From Dyadobacter sp. CY323 (lineage in GTDB: Bacteria; Bacteroidota; Bacteroidia; Cytophagales; Spirosomataceae), in the NCBI RefSeq assembly GCF_021390245.1, contig NZ_JAJUXH010000007.1, positions 124,001 through 188,000 of the forward strand: DNA of 64,000 nt, given 5' to 3'. Shown in pieces: positions 24,391 through 33,253 of the stretch. A program made the translations under genes and the position numbers. Position 1 is the stretch's first letter. The number at the start of each line of letters is the position of its first letter. The notes below the pieces were generated by a model. It was not told the origin of the DNA. It was given only the letters and a program-made list of their open reading frames with translations, and did not search any database.

Positions 24391-25449
24391 CTAATTTTGA
24401 TAAAATTCATAATTTTCTTTCGTCACAATGTCAATCGGCATATAATGAATCTGATTAACGGACGAATTGATCACTAACATTTGGTAGAGGGTCATGATGC
24501 CACGGTAGCCCTGATCCTCGGGCCGGTGACAGATCAGAAAGTCGATGACATTCTTTTCCAGGTAGTCGACATTCTCCTTTACAAAGTCGTAGCCGATCAG
24601 TGAAATATCGGTCCGGTGGCTGTTCTTTAAAAAGGAAGCCACCGTATGTACGCGGGAATTGGTGACAAATACAGCACCGATGTCTTTATTCAAATGGAAT
24701 ACATAAGTAAGGTGCCGCGCCACAGACTGGTAATCCGTTTCCCGGATATCGATCCGCACGATGTCATTCGGCTGATTATTGTCTTTAAAAAAGGCCCGGA
24801 AACCCTCTTCTATTTCATGGTAGTTGAAATTATCGATCTCCTTCGAAATATGGATGATCAGTACCTTTTTGTTTTCTGCCAACCTGTACGTCAGCAATTT
24901 GGCACCGACATACCCACTTTTATGCAAATGCGGGCCGATGTAGGAATGTCTCCGCAAATCGGGCACGTCGGAATCTATGAATACAAACGGGATTTTACGT
25001 TTCGTGCATTCATCGGCGAATTTCCTTGTTTCCTCCACGTATGAAGGTGAAATCAGTATACCATCGAAATCCGCCTGAAATATCGCCTTGACCTGATCTG
25101 CAAACGAATCTTTGTCGCTCAGATCAAAAAAGAAAACCGTGGTCTGCACGCCATATTGCTTGATTTCCGATTCGGCGCGGCGCACGCCATTCAATGGGGC
25201 ATCCCAATAATTCGTTTCCTCAGAAATGCTCGGGATTAAAATGGCGAGGGTAATGATTTTCCGGGAAGCAAGCCGACTGGCTAAGATATTCGGCTGATAA
25301 TCAAGCTCCTTTATAATCTCATTGATCTTCTGCCGCGTTTTTTCCGAAACACCCGTGCGGTTGTGCAATACCCGGTCGACCGTTGCGGTAGAGACGTTGG
25401 CGCGCCGCGCTATTTCCTTTACACCATTTAATGCATTCGTTTTTTCCAT
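24391..25449 (-). CDS. LacI-family transcriptional regulator
   Basis: The N-terminal helix-turn-helix GVKEIARRANVSTATVDRVL and hinge NRTGVSEKTRQKINEIIKEL are classic LacI. A periplasmic-binding-like sensor domain (about 65-350) follows, with SRLASRKIITLAILIPSISE and DGILISPSYVEE. At 352 residues it is full length. It lies on the same strand as the downstream operon, with the palindrome between, so it most likely represses that operon and senses its sugar substrate or intermediate. Its own start is only 4 bases from a TATATTTA box, so a leaderless transcript is possible. Confidence 0.94.
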   Translation of the reverse strand: MEKTNALNGVKEIARRANVSTATVDRVLHNRTGVSEKTRQKINEIIKELDYQPNILASRLASRKIITLAILIPSISEETNYWDAPLNGVRRAESEIKQYGVQTTVFFFDLSDKDSFADQVKAIFQADFDGILISPSYVEETRKFADECTKRKIPFVFIDSDVPDLRRHSYIGPHLHKSGYVGAKLLTYRLAENKKVLIIHISKEIDNFNYHEIEEGFRAFFKDNNQPNDIVRIDIRETDYQSVARHLTYVFHLNKDIGAVFVTNSRVHTVASFLKNSHRTDISLIGYDFVKENVDYLEKNVIDFLICHRPEDQGYRGIMTLYQMLVINSSVNQIHYMPIDIVTKENYEFYQN

Positions 25450-25536
25450 TGCGTAAATATAGTCCGCGTTTTGAATGGGTAGTATCTAAGCATTCCGGAT
25501 TTTTACCTCAAAAGAACTGACTTCAACTTTTATAAT

Positions 25537-26385
25537 ATGAAAAAGACTTTACTATCTCTTCTTTTTTCTGTCGCAGCATTTACTGTGTATGCACAAAAAG
25601 GTGCCCGCCTGATCGTTCGCGGCGATGACATGGGCTATTCGCATTCTGGAAATCTTGCTTTGATCAAAAGTTTTAAAGAAGGCATTCAGACTTCCATTGA
25701 GATCATCGTACCGTCGCCATGGTTTCCCGAGGCGGTGAAAATGTTAAAGGAAAATCCGGGGACCGACATCGGCATTCACCTCGCGATTACCAGTGAATGG
25801 GACAACGTGAAATGGCGCCCGGTATCTGATTGTCCGAGCTTGAGGGATGCGGACGGCTACTTTTATCCCATGATCCGCGCGAACAAAAACTACCCTAAAC
25901 GGGCCATCATGGATAACGACTGGAAAATCGCCGACATAGAAAAAGAATTTCGCGCACAGATCGAGATTGCATTGAAATACCTTCCTCAGATAAGCCATTT
26001 ATCGTCACATATGGGCTGCACGGGAATATCGCCGGAGGTAAAAGAACTAACCCGAAAACTGGCCAGAGAATACAAAATCCCCATTGATCCGGAGCCGGCA
26101 AATCTTGCTTATGCAGGCTATGCCGGAACACATAAGACGCCTCAGGAGAAGATTGACAGCTTTATTGGTATGCTTAATAAATTGGAAAGCGGGAAAACAT
26201 ATCTTTTTGTGGATCATCCCGGATTGGATGACGAAGAGTTGAAGGCTATACATCACATCGGCTACGAGGATGTGGCAATGGACCGCCAGGGTGTAACGGA
26301 TCTTTTCACGAGCAAGAAAGTGAAAGATGCAATTAAGGAAAAGGGAATCGTTTTGATCGGCTACAAAGATCTGGCAGGACAATAA
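25537..26385 (+). CDS. ChbG/HpnK-type (YdjC) carbohydrate deacetylase, exported
   Basis: The 282-residue protein starts with a signal peptide (about 1-19). YdjC-family metal and active-site segments are present: RGDDMGYSHSGN (catalytic and metal Asp), DIGIHLAITSEW (metal His), ISHLSSHMGC (metal His) and YLFVDHPG. These enzymes remove acetyl groups from N-acetyl sugars such as diacetylchitobiose. The gene is divergent from the LacI-type regulator, sharing 87 bases of intergenic DNA, so a joint carbohydrate role is possible. Confidence 0.87.
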   Translation: MKKTLLSLLFSVAAFTVYAQKGARLIVRGDDMGYSHSGNLALIKSFKEGIQTSIEIIVPSPWFPEAVKMLKENPGTDIGIHLAITSEWDNVKWRPVSDCPSLRDADGYFYPMIRANKNYPKRAIMDNDWKIADIEKEFRAQIEIALKYLPQISHLSSHMGCTGISPEVKELTRKLAREYKIPIDPEPANLAYAGYAGTHKTPQEKIDSFIGMLNKLESGKTYLFVDHPGLDDEELKAIHHIGYEDVAMDRQGVTDLFTSKKVKDAIKEKGIVLIGYKDLAGQ

Positions 26386-26476
26386 GGACATCCATCCCGT
26401 TTATTTTAGCCTTTGTCATAATTTCCTTCTTAACATTTGGGTTTAATGGCATTTTTGTTGCGTTAATTTTAAACCA

Positions 26477-29038
26477 ATGAAAATGTCAAAACTTTTGCTC
26501 ACTATTATTATTGTTCTGGCCACCTTTTTTGCTCCTGCATTTGCGCAGTTTCCGACGGGTGGTGCATCTACACCGAAAGCGCTACCCGGTACTGCGGGCG
26601 ACACTACTCCGAAGGGTACTTCGAAAATCACTGGTTCCATTGTAGATTCCACTTCATCAAAAGGCATTGAATTTGTGAGCGTTGCGCTTTACAACAAAGG
26701 AAACGGACAGGCAATAGACGGAACGGTAGCCGACGAAAAAGGAAAGTTTGCACTGACCAAAGTGGCCGCCGGAGATTACAAAGTAATGGTTTCGTTCATT
26801 GGTTATGCCAACAAAACGATCGATAACATTACACTTGCCAAAGGCCAGGAACTGGACCTGGGCACCATTACACTTGCGTCGAATACAAAAACACTGAACG
26901 AAGTCACCGTAACCGGGCAAGCTGCGCTAATCGAAGAAAAAGTGGACAGGCTTGTTTACAATGCAGAAAAAGACATTACCGCAAAAGGGGGAGATGCTAC
27001 GGATATTTTAAGAAAAGTACCTCTTCTGACCGTCGATCTGGATGGTAATGTGTCGCTTCGCGGCAGCCAGAACATCCGGGTTTTGATCAATAACAAACCG
27101 AGTACCATCATTGCGAACAGTGTAGCCGACGCATTGAAACAGATTCCTGCGGATCAGATCAAGTCGGTGGAAGTGATTACCAGCCCGTCGGCCAAATATG
27201 ACGCTGAAGGTTCGGGCGGTATCATCAACATCATTACGAAGAAAAACAGTTTGCAGGGACTTAACCTGAATGTGGATGCCGGTGTTGGAAACCGGGGCTC
27301 CATGCTTTCATTGAATGGAGGTTACCGCAAAGGAAAAGCCGGATTTACGATTGGTGGATTTGGTCGCGGGATGTACAACACCATTACTAAAACATCGCTG
27401 GAACAAAGCAGTACGGTTGAGAATGTGACTACGGTTACCAGACAAACCGGCGACGGAAGCAGCCGGGGACTTTTTGGAAACTATAACCTGGGATTCGACT
27501 ACGATCTTGCTAAAAATCAAAGTCTGACTGCCGGCGTGAAATATGGCGTACGGAATTTCAGCAACCAGCAGGACCTGATGACACGGCTGATGAAAACCGG
27601 ATCGAGTGATGTCATTACGAACCGCGATGTGGATGCCAAAAACCTTTCAGGAACAGTGGATGTAAACCTCGACTACCTGCATACATTCAAACCGCAGCAG
27701 GAATGGAGCGTTTCGACACTCTACAGCCGGAATGATCTTACAAATGATTTCGATGCCAATTTGCTCAACGGAGGCAATGAACTGACCAGCCGCCAGCGCA
27801 ACCTGAACAAAAGCATTAACCAGGAATACACCTTCCAATCTGATTATCAGACGCCGATCAAGAAAAACCAGTTGCTGGAATTTGGTGGAAAAGGAATTTT
27901 CCGCGAGGTAAAAAGTGCATATAGCTTCCTGATCGCAGAGCCGACCGGCGATTTCCGTCCGGAGACGGATCAGCCAGCGGGTGATTTGACCTACCATCAA
28001 AACATTGCCGCCGGTTACACTTCTTATACGTACACCACCAAAAAACGCTACACCATCAAAGGTGGTTTGCGGTACGAGCATACTTTCATAGATGCGAGCA
28101 CAAATGAAGGAACGGTGGGTGTAGGAAATTACGGTGTACTGGTGCCGAGTGTAAATGCGTCGAAAACATTTAAGGGTACTACGGTGAAGCTGGCCTATAA
28201 CCGCCGGATCCAGCGTCCCGGTTTACAACAGCTGAACCCGAACTTCAACTCGGCAAACCCGCAGAACATCAGCGTTGGTAATCCCGAACTTCGTCCCGAG
28301 CTGACCAACAACTTCGAACTCGGATTGAGCAAGAACATTAAAAAGACGTTCATTAATGCGACTTTCTTTGGCCGGGTGACCAACAATGCGATAAGCCAGG
28401 TTCGCGCACCTTCTGATACACTGGCGGGATCGATCGTGACTACGTTTGAAAACATCGGTAAGCAACATGCGTATGGTACCAACTTGTTTGCAAATATCGC
28501 AGCTACCTCAAAGATAAACTTCGGGATTTTTGCCAATGCATTCTATACCACTCTGACGGGACAAACGATCGGACAAAACGGTAAGGCACAGGAAATTAAA
28601 AACGACGGTTTCAATGTCAGCGGAGGTGTTTTCTCTCAGGCAACTTTCAAAAACGGCTGGGGAGCGCAGGCATTTGGTTTTATGCAGGGCAACCAGGTTC
28701 AGTTGCAGGGAATGCAGGGAGGCTTCGGGTTCTACACCATAGGGGTTAAAAAGGAATTTGCCAACAAAAAAGGAAGTGTCGGACTTGCTGCGGAGAACTT
28801 CCTGAGCAAACGATTCAGGATGCATACTGAACTGAATTCGATCCAGTTCAACCAGGTGAACGACATTTACATGTACAACAGAGGTGTCCGTTTAACATTT
28901 ACTTATAAAATCGGTAAAATGACAATGGATGCGCCGAAGAAAAAAGCGAAGTCCGTCAACAACGACGATGTGAAAAGTGACGGCAGCGGCGGCCAGCAAA
29001 GTGGCGGAACTACGGGCGGCGGCAGCACTCCAAGGTAG
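26477..29038 (+). CDS. Outer-membrane beta-barrel receptor (TonB-dependent-like, OMP_b-brl_3)
   Basis: The 853-residue protein has a signal peptide (about 1-22), a carboxypeptidase-regulatory-like domain (about 52-130: GSIVDSTSSKGIEFVSVALY), a plug (about 155-260: KGGDATDILRKVPLLTVDLD and SAKYDAEGSGGIINIITKK), and a long C-terminal barrel. The last barrel strand is followed by a charged Gly/Ser/Lys-rich tail of about 35 residues, ending GGGSTPR, which is unusual since barrels normally end in an aromatic residue. Ligand unknown. ATG 26483 is an alternative start. Confidence 0.88.
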   Translation: MKMSKLLLTIIIVLATFFAPAFAQFPTGGASTPKALPGTAGDTTPKGTSKITGSIVDSTSSKGIEFVSVALYNKGNGQAIDGTVADEKGKFALTKVAAGDYKVMVSFIGYANKTIDNITLAKGQELDLGTITLASNTKTLNEVTVTGQAALIEEKVDRLVYNAEKDITAKGGDATDILRKVPLLTVDLDGNVSLRGSQNIRVLINNKPSTIIANSVADALKQIPADQIKSVEVITSPSAKYDAEGSGGIINIITKKNSLQGLNLNVDAGVGNRGSMLSLNGGYRKGKAGFTIGGFGRGMYNTITKTSLEQSSTVENVTTVTRQTGDGSSRGLFGNYNLGFDYDLAKNQSLTAGVKYGVRNFSNQQDLMTRLMKTGSSDVITNRDVDAKNLSGTVDVNLDYLHTFKPQQEWSVSTLYSRNDLTNDFDANLLNGGNELTSRQRNLNKSINQEYTFQSDYQTPIKKNQLLEFGGKGIFREVKSAYSFLIAEPTGDFRPETDQPAGDLTYHQNIAAGYTSYTYTTKKRYTIKGGLRYEHTFIDASTNEGTVGVGNYGVLVPSVNASKTFKGTTVKLAYNRRIQRPGLQQLNPNFNSANPQNISVGNPELRPELTNNFELGLSKNIKKTFINATFFGRVTNNAISQVRAPSDTLAGSIVTTFENIGKQHAYGTNLFANIAATSKINFGIFANAFYTTLTGQTIGQNGKAQEIKNDGFNVSGGVFSQATFKNGWGAQAFGFMQGNQVQLQGMQGGFGFYTIGVKKEFANKKGSVGLAAENFLSKRFRMHTELNSIQFNQVNDIYMYNRGVRLTFTYKIGKMTMDAPKKKAKSVNNDDVKSDGSGGQQSGGTTGGGSTPR

Positions 29039-29098
29039 TTAATTGACTGTAATGACTTTAAATATCACTAAACTAATCCATTCAAATAAAACACCGGT

Positions 29099-29815
29099 AT
29101 GAAAACAACAAACCTATTCTTTACCGTGGCTGCTACGCTGTTTGCGGCAGGGTCCTACGCTCAGACTGTGGATGAACTCGTAGAAAAACATGTCGCCGCA
29201 TTAGGCGGAATGGATAAGATCAAAGCGGTAAATACGCTTGTCACAGAACGTTCACTTGCCGTGCAGGGAATGGAAATCCCGACCAAAACGATCCTGGTTG
29301 TCGGCAAATCAGTCCGCAGCGAATCTACCGTAATGGGTAACTCGATGGTGCAGGTAGTAAGTGATTCGAAAGGCTGGATGATCCGCCCGACGATGATGGG
29401 CGGTACCGGCGAGCCGGAAGATATGCCGGCAGATCAGCTGAAACAACAGATAAGCTCGCTAGACCCATTTGGCGGCCTGGTGGGGTACAAAGAAAAAGGT
29501 ACCAAAGTAGAACTGATCGGAAAGGAAAAATTGGATAAGAAGGATGTTTATCATCTCAAAGTTACCTCGGCGGACGGCCAGGTGATCGACGAATATCTGG
29601 ACGCGGGCACGTATCTGATTAATAAAATCAAAGCAACAATGAATGGTACGGAAGGTGAAATTGAGATGTCCGACTACAAAGAAGTTGATGGCGTGAAATT
29701 CCCGAATACCATGGATATTTCTAATCCACAAATGGGCACTATGTCATTCATTACAAACAAGATCGCAGTGAATGTACCGGTTGACGACGCAATCTTCAAA
29801 AGACCGGTTAAATAA
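29099..29815 (+). CDS. Periplasmic LolA-like (outer-membrane lipoprotein-sorting) protein
   Basis: The 238-residue protein begins with a signal peptide (MKTTNLFFTVAATLFAAGSY, then AQ). The mature part has the LolA/LppX pattern of long antiparallel strands: VDELVEKHVAALGGMDKIKA, DEYLDAGTYLINKIK and MSDYKEVDGVKFPNTMDI. Such proteins carry lipids or bind hydrophobic ligands in the periplasm. It lies 60 bases after the receptor gene and ends in front of a strong terminator, so both likely share a transcript. Confidence 0.85.
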   Translation: MKTTNLFFTVAATLFAAGSYAQTVDELVEKHVAALGGMDKIKAVNTLVTERSLAVQGMEIPTKTILVVGKSVRSESTVMGNSMVQVVSDSKGWMIRPTMMGGTGEPEDMPADQLKQQISSLDPFGGLVGYKEKGTKVELIGKEKLDKKDVYHLKVTSADGQVIDEYLDAGTYLINKIKATMNGTEGEIEMSDYKEVDGVKFPNTMDISNPQMGTMSFITNKIAVNVPVDDAIFKRPVK

Positions 29816-29835
29816 GGTTCTTAAATCCAAACGGG

Positions 29836-29863
29836 AGCGTTGCTGCGAGGCAACGCTTTTTTT
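29836..29863 (+). terminator. Intrinsic terminator after the LolA-like gene
   Basis: AGCGTTGC (29836-29843) pairs with GCAACGCT (29850-29857) over a 6-nt loop and is followed by a run of seven T. Strong rho-independent terminator. Confidence 0.88.
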
Positions 29864-29989
29864 ATGCCCGGAGGTTGACAAGAAAATAATTGGAATTGAA
29901 CACAAACAAAATTTGATAAATCCGACCTTTAAAAGTAAATATGCATTATGAAATATTGCCCAAATATTACGTAGCTTGCTAAGAAATAC

Positions 29990-30004
29990 TACGAAGATTT
30001 TGTA
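29990..30004. promoter_or_regulatory. Possible third BlaI-type dyad upstream of the NarL-type regulator
   Basis: TACGAAGATTTTGTA matches the TACGA-N5-TCGTA dyad found twice before the blaI-like gene, with one mismatch (TTGTA for TCGTA). It lies 70 bases before the response-regulator start. Confidence 0.35.
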
Positions 30005-30074
30005 ACCTAGTTTTACTACTTGGCACTGATTGATCATACACAAAAGGTTTAAAATTTAGGCCTCCTCTAAAAAA

Positions 30075-30722
30075 ATGAAACAAATTTTACTCGTTGAAGA
30101 TCATGCGATTGTAAGGCTGGCGACCAAGGTTTTGGTTCAGGAATTGCTGAATCCTGTCAAAGTAATGGAAGCTGCCACGTTTGGAGAAACTCTTGCCGCA
30201 GTCGCTGCAAATACATTTGATCTGATTTTGCTCGACATCAACATTCCCAATGGAGAAGGTTTCAATATGATGCCGAAAATACGGGAGATCCAACCGAAGG
30301 TATTGATTCTGATTTTTTCAAGTCTTGAAGAACAGATCTACGCATTGCATTACATTAAGGCGGGTGCCAACGGTTTTTTATCGAAAAATTCATCACAAAA
30401 CGAAATCAAAAGAGCCATTCTGTCGATGTTCGAATCGGGCAATTATTTGAGTCAGGCGGTACAGCAGCAACTACTCAAGAATACACTCGAAAGCAAAACG
30501 AATGGCGAAAACCCGCTCAAACACCTCTCCCAGCGTGAACTGGAAGTTATGGATATGCTGTTAGAAGGCTACTGGACCAAGGAGATCGCCATTCACCTTA
30601 ATCTTACCGAAAGTTCCGTAAGTACTTACAAAGCCCGGATTTTCGAAAAGTTGGGCGTTTCCACACTGATTGAAATGTTTAAGAAAGTGCAGATTTATAA
30701 AAGTCAGAATGCGGATGTGTGA
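30075..30722 (+). CDS. NarL/FixJ-type response regulator
   Basis: The 215-residue protein has a receiver domain (about 1-120) with the acidic pair E8-D9, phospho-acceptor D54 in LILLDINIPNG and K104 in FLSKNSS. A LuxR-type DNA-binding domain follows (about 148-210): LSQRELEVMDMLLEGYWTKE, then IAIHLNLTESSVSTYKARIF. No histidine kinase is adjacent, so it is an orphan here. A BlaI-like dyad upstream raises the possibility of control by the neighbouring BlaI-type repressor. Confidence 0.93.
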   Translation: MKQILLVEDHAIVRLATKVLVQELLNPVKVMEAATFGETLAAVAANTFDLILLDINIPNGEGFNMMPKIREIQPKVLILIFSSLEEQIYALHYIKAGANGFLSKNSSQNEIKRAILSMFESGNYLSQAVQQQLLKNTLESKTNGENPLKHLSQRELEVMDMLLEGYWTKEIAIHLNLTESSVSTYKARIFEKLGVSTLIEMFKKVQIYKSQNADV

Positions 30723-30769
30723 GTAATCCGTGCATTTAATTCTAAAAAATAGACATCCTGTTTGTTAAT

Positions 30770-30803
30770 TACGAAATATTCGTAGATTTACGAAAACATC
30801 GTA
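30770..30803. promoter_or_regulatory. Tandem BlaI-type operator dyads
   Basis: Two 15-base dyads, TACGAAATATTCGTA (30770-30784) and TACGAAAACATCGTA (30789-30803), share the pattern TACGA-N5-TCGTA, with centres 19 bp apart. They end 3 bases before the blaI-like ATG, so bound repressor would cover the promoter and start region. BlaI/MecI operators are dyads with similar half-sites (TACA/TGTA), which supports autoregulation. Confidence 0.75.
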
Positions 30804-30806
30804 GTT

Positions 30807-31166
30807 ATGGAAAAGTTGACGCAACAGGAAGAAGAGGCGATGCTGGCAGTCTGGAAAACCGGCGAAGGCAGCATTAAGTCATTCATGGCCGCATTTACAG
30901 GCCCGCTCCCACCTTACACTACCCTCGCTTCTACCATTAAAAACCTTGAAAAGAAGGGTTATATCACAAGCCGGCTCGTCGGAAATGTGAATTTATATGC
31001 GCCCGCCGTGACGGAGGAGGCATTTAAGCAAAAATTCATGGGAAATGTCGTGAAGGATTATTTTGAAAATTCCTATAAGGAACTCGTCAGTTTTTTTGTG
31101 GAGAAGAATAAAATATCCTCGGATGAACTGAAAGAAATCATCAGTCTTATTGAAGGTAAAAAGTAA
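30807..31166 (+). CDS. BlaI/MecI/CopY-family repressor
   Basis: The 119-residue winged-helix protein opens LTQQEEEAMLAVWKTGEGSI and includes PPYTTLASTIKNLEKKGYIT, the recognition-helix region of BlaI/MecI. The C-terminal helix (about 75-115) dimerises. These repressors are inactivated by cleavage when the paired membrane protease senses a signal. It precedes a BlaR1-like gene by 20 bases. The signal need not be a beta-lactam, since no beta-lactamase is nearby. Confidence 0.93.
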   Translation: MEKLTQQEEEAMLAVWKTGEGSIKSFMAAFTGPLPPYTTLASTIKNLEKKGYITSRLVGNVNLYAPAVTEEAFKQKFMGNVVKDYFENSYKELVSFFVEKNKISSDELKEIISLIEGKK

Positions 31167-31186
31167 CGGGTCAAACGCTTCAAGAT

Positions 31187-33157
31187 ATGCATCCTGTCAT
31201 TGAATATCTGCTCAAAATGTCGGTTAGCGTGGCTGCCGTCAGCCTTTTTTACTACGCCGTTTTGCGACGTCTTACCTTTTACAACTGGAACCGCTACTAT
31301 TTGCTGTTGTACTCTGCATTTTGTTTCATACTTCCATTTATCGATGCCCGGCAGACTATCCATTCCATTTCCAAAATCAGCAATTCCGGCCTGATTAACC
31401 AAATTCCAGCCATTTATCAATTCCGCAACGGAAGTATCCCGGCAGTCGGACAGGTTTCCTCCTACTCCATTGATCCCGGCCTGGCGTTTCTCATTCTGGT
31501 CATTGTCGGCACCGCAATGATGCTGGCCAGGTTCGGACTTCAAGTTTTCTCGTATCTCAAAGTCCTGAGAAATGCGACGTTAGTCTCCGAAGATGGCGTG
31601 AAAATCTACCATGTTGAAAAACAAATAAGCCCATTTTCGTTCGGAAATGCCATTTTTTATAATCCTGAAATGCACCGGCCCGAAGAATTGAAAGACATCA
31701 TCCTGCATGAGTATATACATGTCCGGCAGCGGCATTCGGTCGATATTCTTTGGGGTGAACTGCTATGCATTCTCAACTGGTACAATCCATTTGCGTGGCT
31801 CATTCGTCACGCCATCAGGCAAAATCTTGAATTCATTGCAGATCAGAAAGTGCTGGAAAACCAGGTGGATATGCGCCAGTACCAGTATCTACTTTTGAAA
31901 GTTGCGGGCGTTCCCGGGTTCAGGATCGCGAATCAGTTTAGTTTCTCATCATTAAAGCAGCGGATCATCATGATGAATAAAGCCAGATCAAACAGATTAT
32001 TTTTGTCGGCTTTTCTGTTGGCAATGCCTTTACTGGCCGTTTTAGTCGTCATTTTCCGGGACGATATCAGTCAAATGGCTGACAGTGATAAGGTTTCACA
32101 ATTAAGGTCCTTCCTGGAGGACACTCCTATTAAAACGAACCGCAAAATTCTATACATTTCAGGGATCATAATGGATGCGGAAACCAACAAACCAGTTTCA
32201 AATCTTCCGCTCAACATTTCATATAACGACACGCTTGTTAAATCCATCCGTACCGACGAGAGGGGCTTTTATTATCAGGAAATAAAAATAATTCCACCGA
32301 AAAATAACGCTTCCAGTGAGAACACAAAGCTGCTTTTCCAAAAAACCAGCTACTCGCTGAGCTACGTGGGCCACCAATTTTCTCAGTTTGGCTTATTAAA
32401 AAATCCAAATATGGAAAAGTATGGCGTTTTCGGCGGCTTTGAGATCATCTTTCTCAGTCGTAAGGGGAGCAATGACATCCCTTCCGATTTCTACAGCATT
32501 TCAAAATCCGCTTTTTTTGAATCAAATCCATCGGGTAACATTCGGCATTCTCTTAAAAGTTACCTCACCGATTCGTCTCAAAAATTCCTTGCGGAGCATA
32601 CTCTGAAAGTCAATTTCAGAAAAGCGCACCCATGGCCACAAAATGTGATTACTAAATTCGGAAAAGGTTATTTCAACCGGGATAAAGAATTGGTAGGTTA
32701 CGAAGGCATGACCCAGTTTTATCTGGATGGAAAAAAAGCAGATTACAATGCGGTGAATGAGGCATTTAAAAGTTACCCGTACCTCATCGACCAGACACAG
32801 GAATACAAAAACCGGGCGGAGCGAGGGTTGTGCAAAGAGATTTTTTACCTCACGTTTCCACTTCACAAAGCCGCGCCACCTGTTGCGTTGCTGAAAGGCA
32901 ATATCGAATCGAAAACGGTAAGTGAATTTGATCTGGAAACACTCCGGAACGAACCTTATTTTCTCGATGGTTTCAGGCAGACATACGGTGTCGGAAGCAA
33001 TCTCATGCCCGCAAAAAACGAAGTCCGGAAGGTGGTTTTATTCAAAGGCAGGCTCGCCCGCTACTATGACCCGAAATGCGAGCGCATCTGGTGGATCGAA
33101 ACCCGGCCGGAAGCTGAAGTGTTCGAACGACCAGATCTGGCGAAAGTGAATTTTTAA
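31187..33157 (+). CDS. BlaR1-like M56 family membrane metallopeptidase
   Basis: The 656-residue protein has N-terminal membrane segments (about 10-28, 36-52, 96-122) around the zinc-protease motif HEYIH (174-178) with E216 in LEFIADQ as third ligand. A further membrane segment (about 273-293) leads to an external part of about 360 residues. Classical BlaR1 carries a penicillin-binding sensor there; here I see a carboxypeptidase-regulatory-like domain (SGIIMDAETNKPVSNLPLNI) and further undefined sequence, and no SxxK/SxN/KTG set. It likely activates by cleaving the BlaI-like repressor in answer to an unknown envelope signal. Confidence 0.88.
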   Translation: MHPVIEYLLKMSVSVAAVSLFYYAVLRRLTFYNWNRYYLLLYSAFCFILPFIDARQTIHSISKISNSGLINQIPAIYQFRNGSIPAVGQVSSYSIDPGLAFLILVIVGTAMMLARFGLQVFSYLKVLRNATLVSEDGVKIYHVEKQISPFSFGNAIFYNPEMHRPEELKDIILHEYIHVRQRHSVDILWGELLCILNWYNPFAWLIRHAIRQNLEFIADQKVLENQVDMRQYQYLLLKVAGVPGFRIANQFSFSSLKQRIIMMNKARSNRLFLSAFLLAMPLLAVLVVIFRDDISQMADSDKVSQLRSFLEDTPIKTNRKILYISGIIMDAETNKPVSNLPLNISYNDTLVKSIRTDERGFYYQEIKIIPPKNNASSENTKLLFQKTSYSLSYVGHQFSQFGLLKNPNMEKYGVFGGFEIIFLSRKGSNDIPSDFYSISKSAFFESNPSGNIRHSLKSYLTDSSQKFLAEHTLKVNFRKAHPWPQNVITKFGKGYFNRDKELVGYEGMTQFYLDGKKADYNAVNEAFKSYPYLIDQTQEYKNRAERGLCKEIFYLTFPLHKAAPPVALLKGNIESKTVSEFDLETLRNEPYFLDGFRQTYGVGSNLMPAKNEVRKVVLFKGRLARYYDPKCERIWWIETRPEAEVFERPDLAKVNF

Positions 33158-33253
33158 CAAAGCGGGCCGAAAGTTCTCGGAATCTAGCAGGGTTGTTTGT
33201 TAACTTGCGGCGACAAACTGAATCCATTTGCCAAGCTAAGCTGCCGCTGGAAT

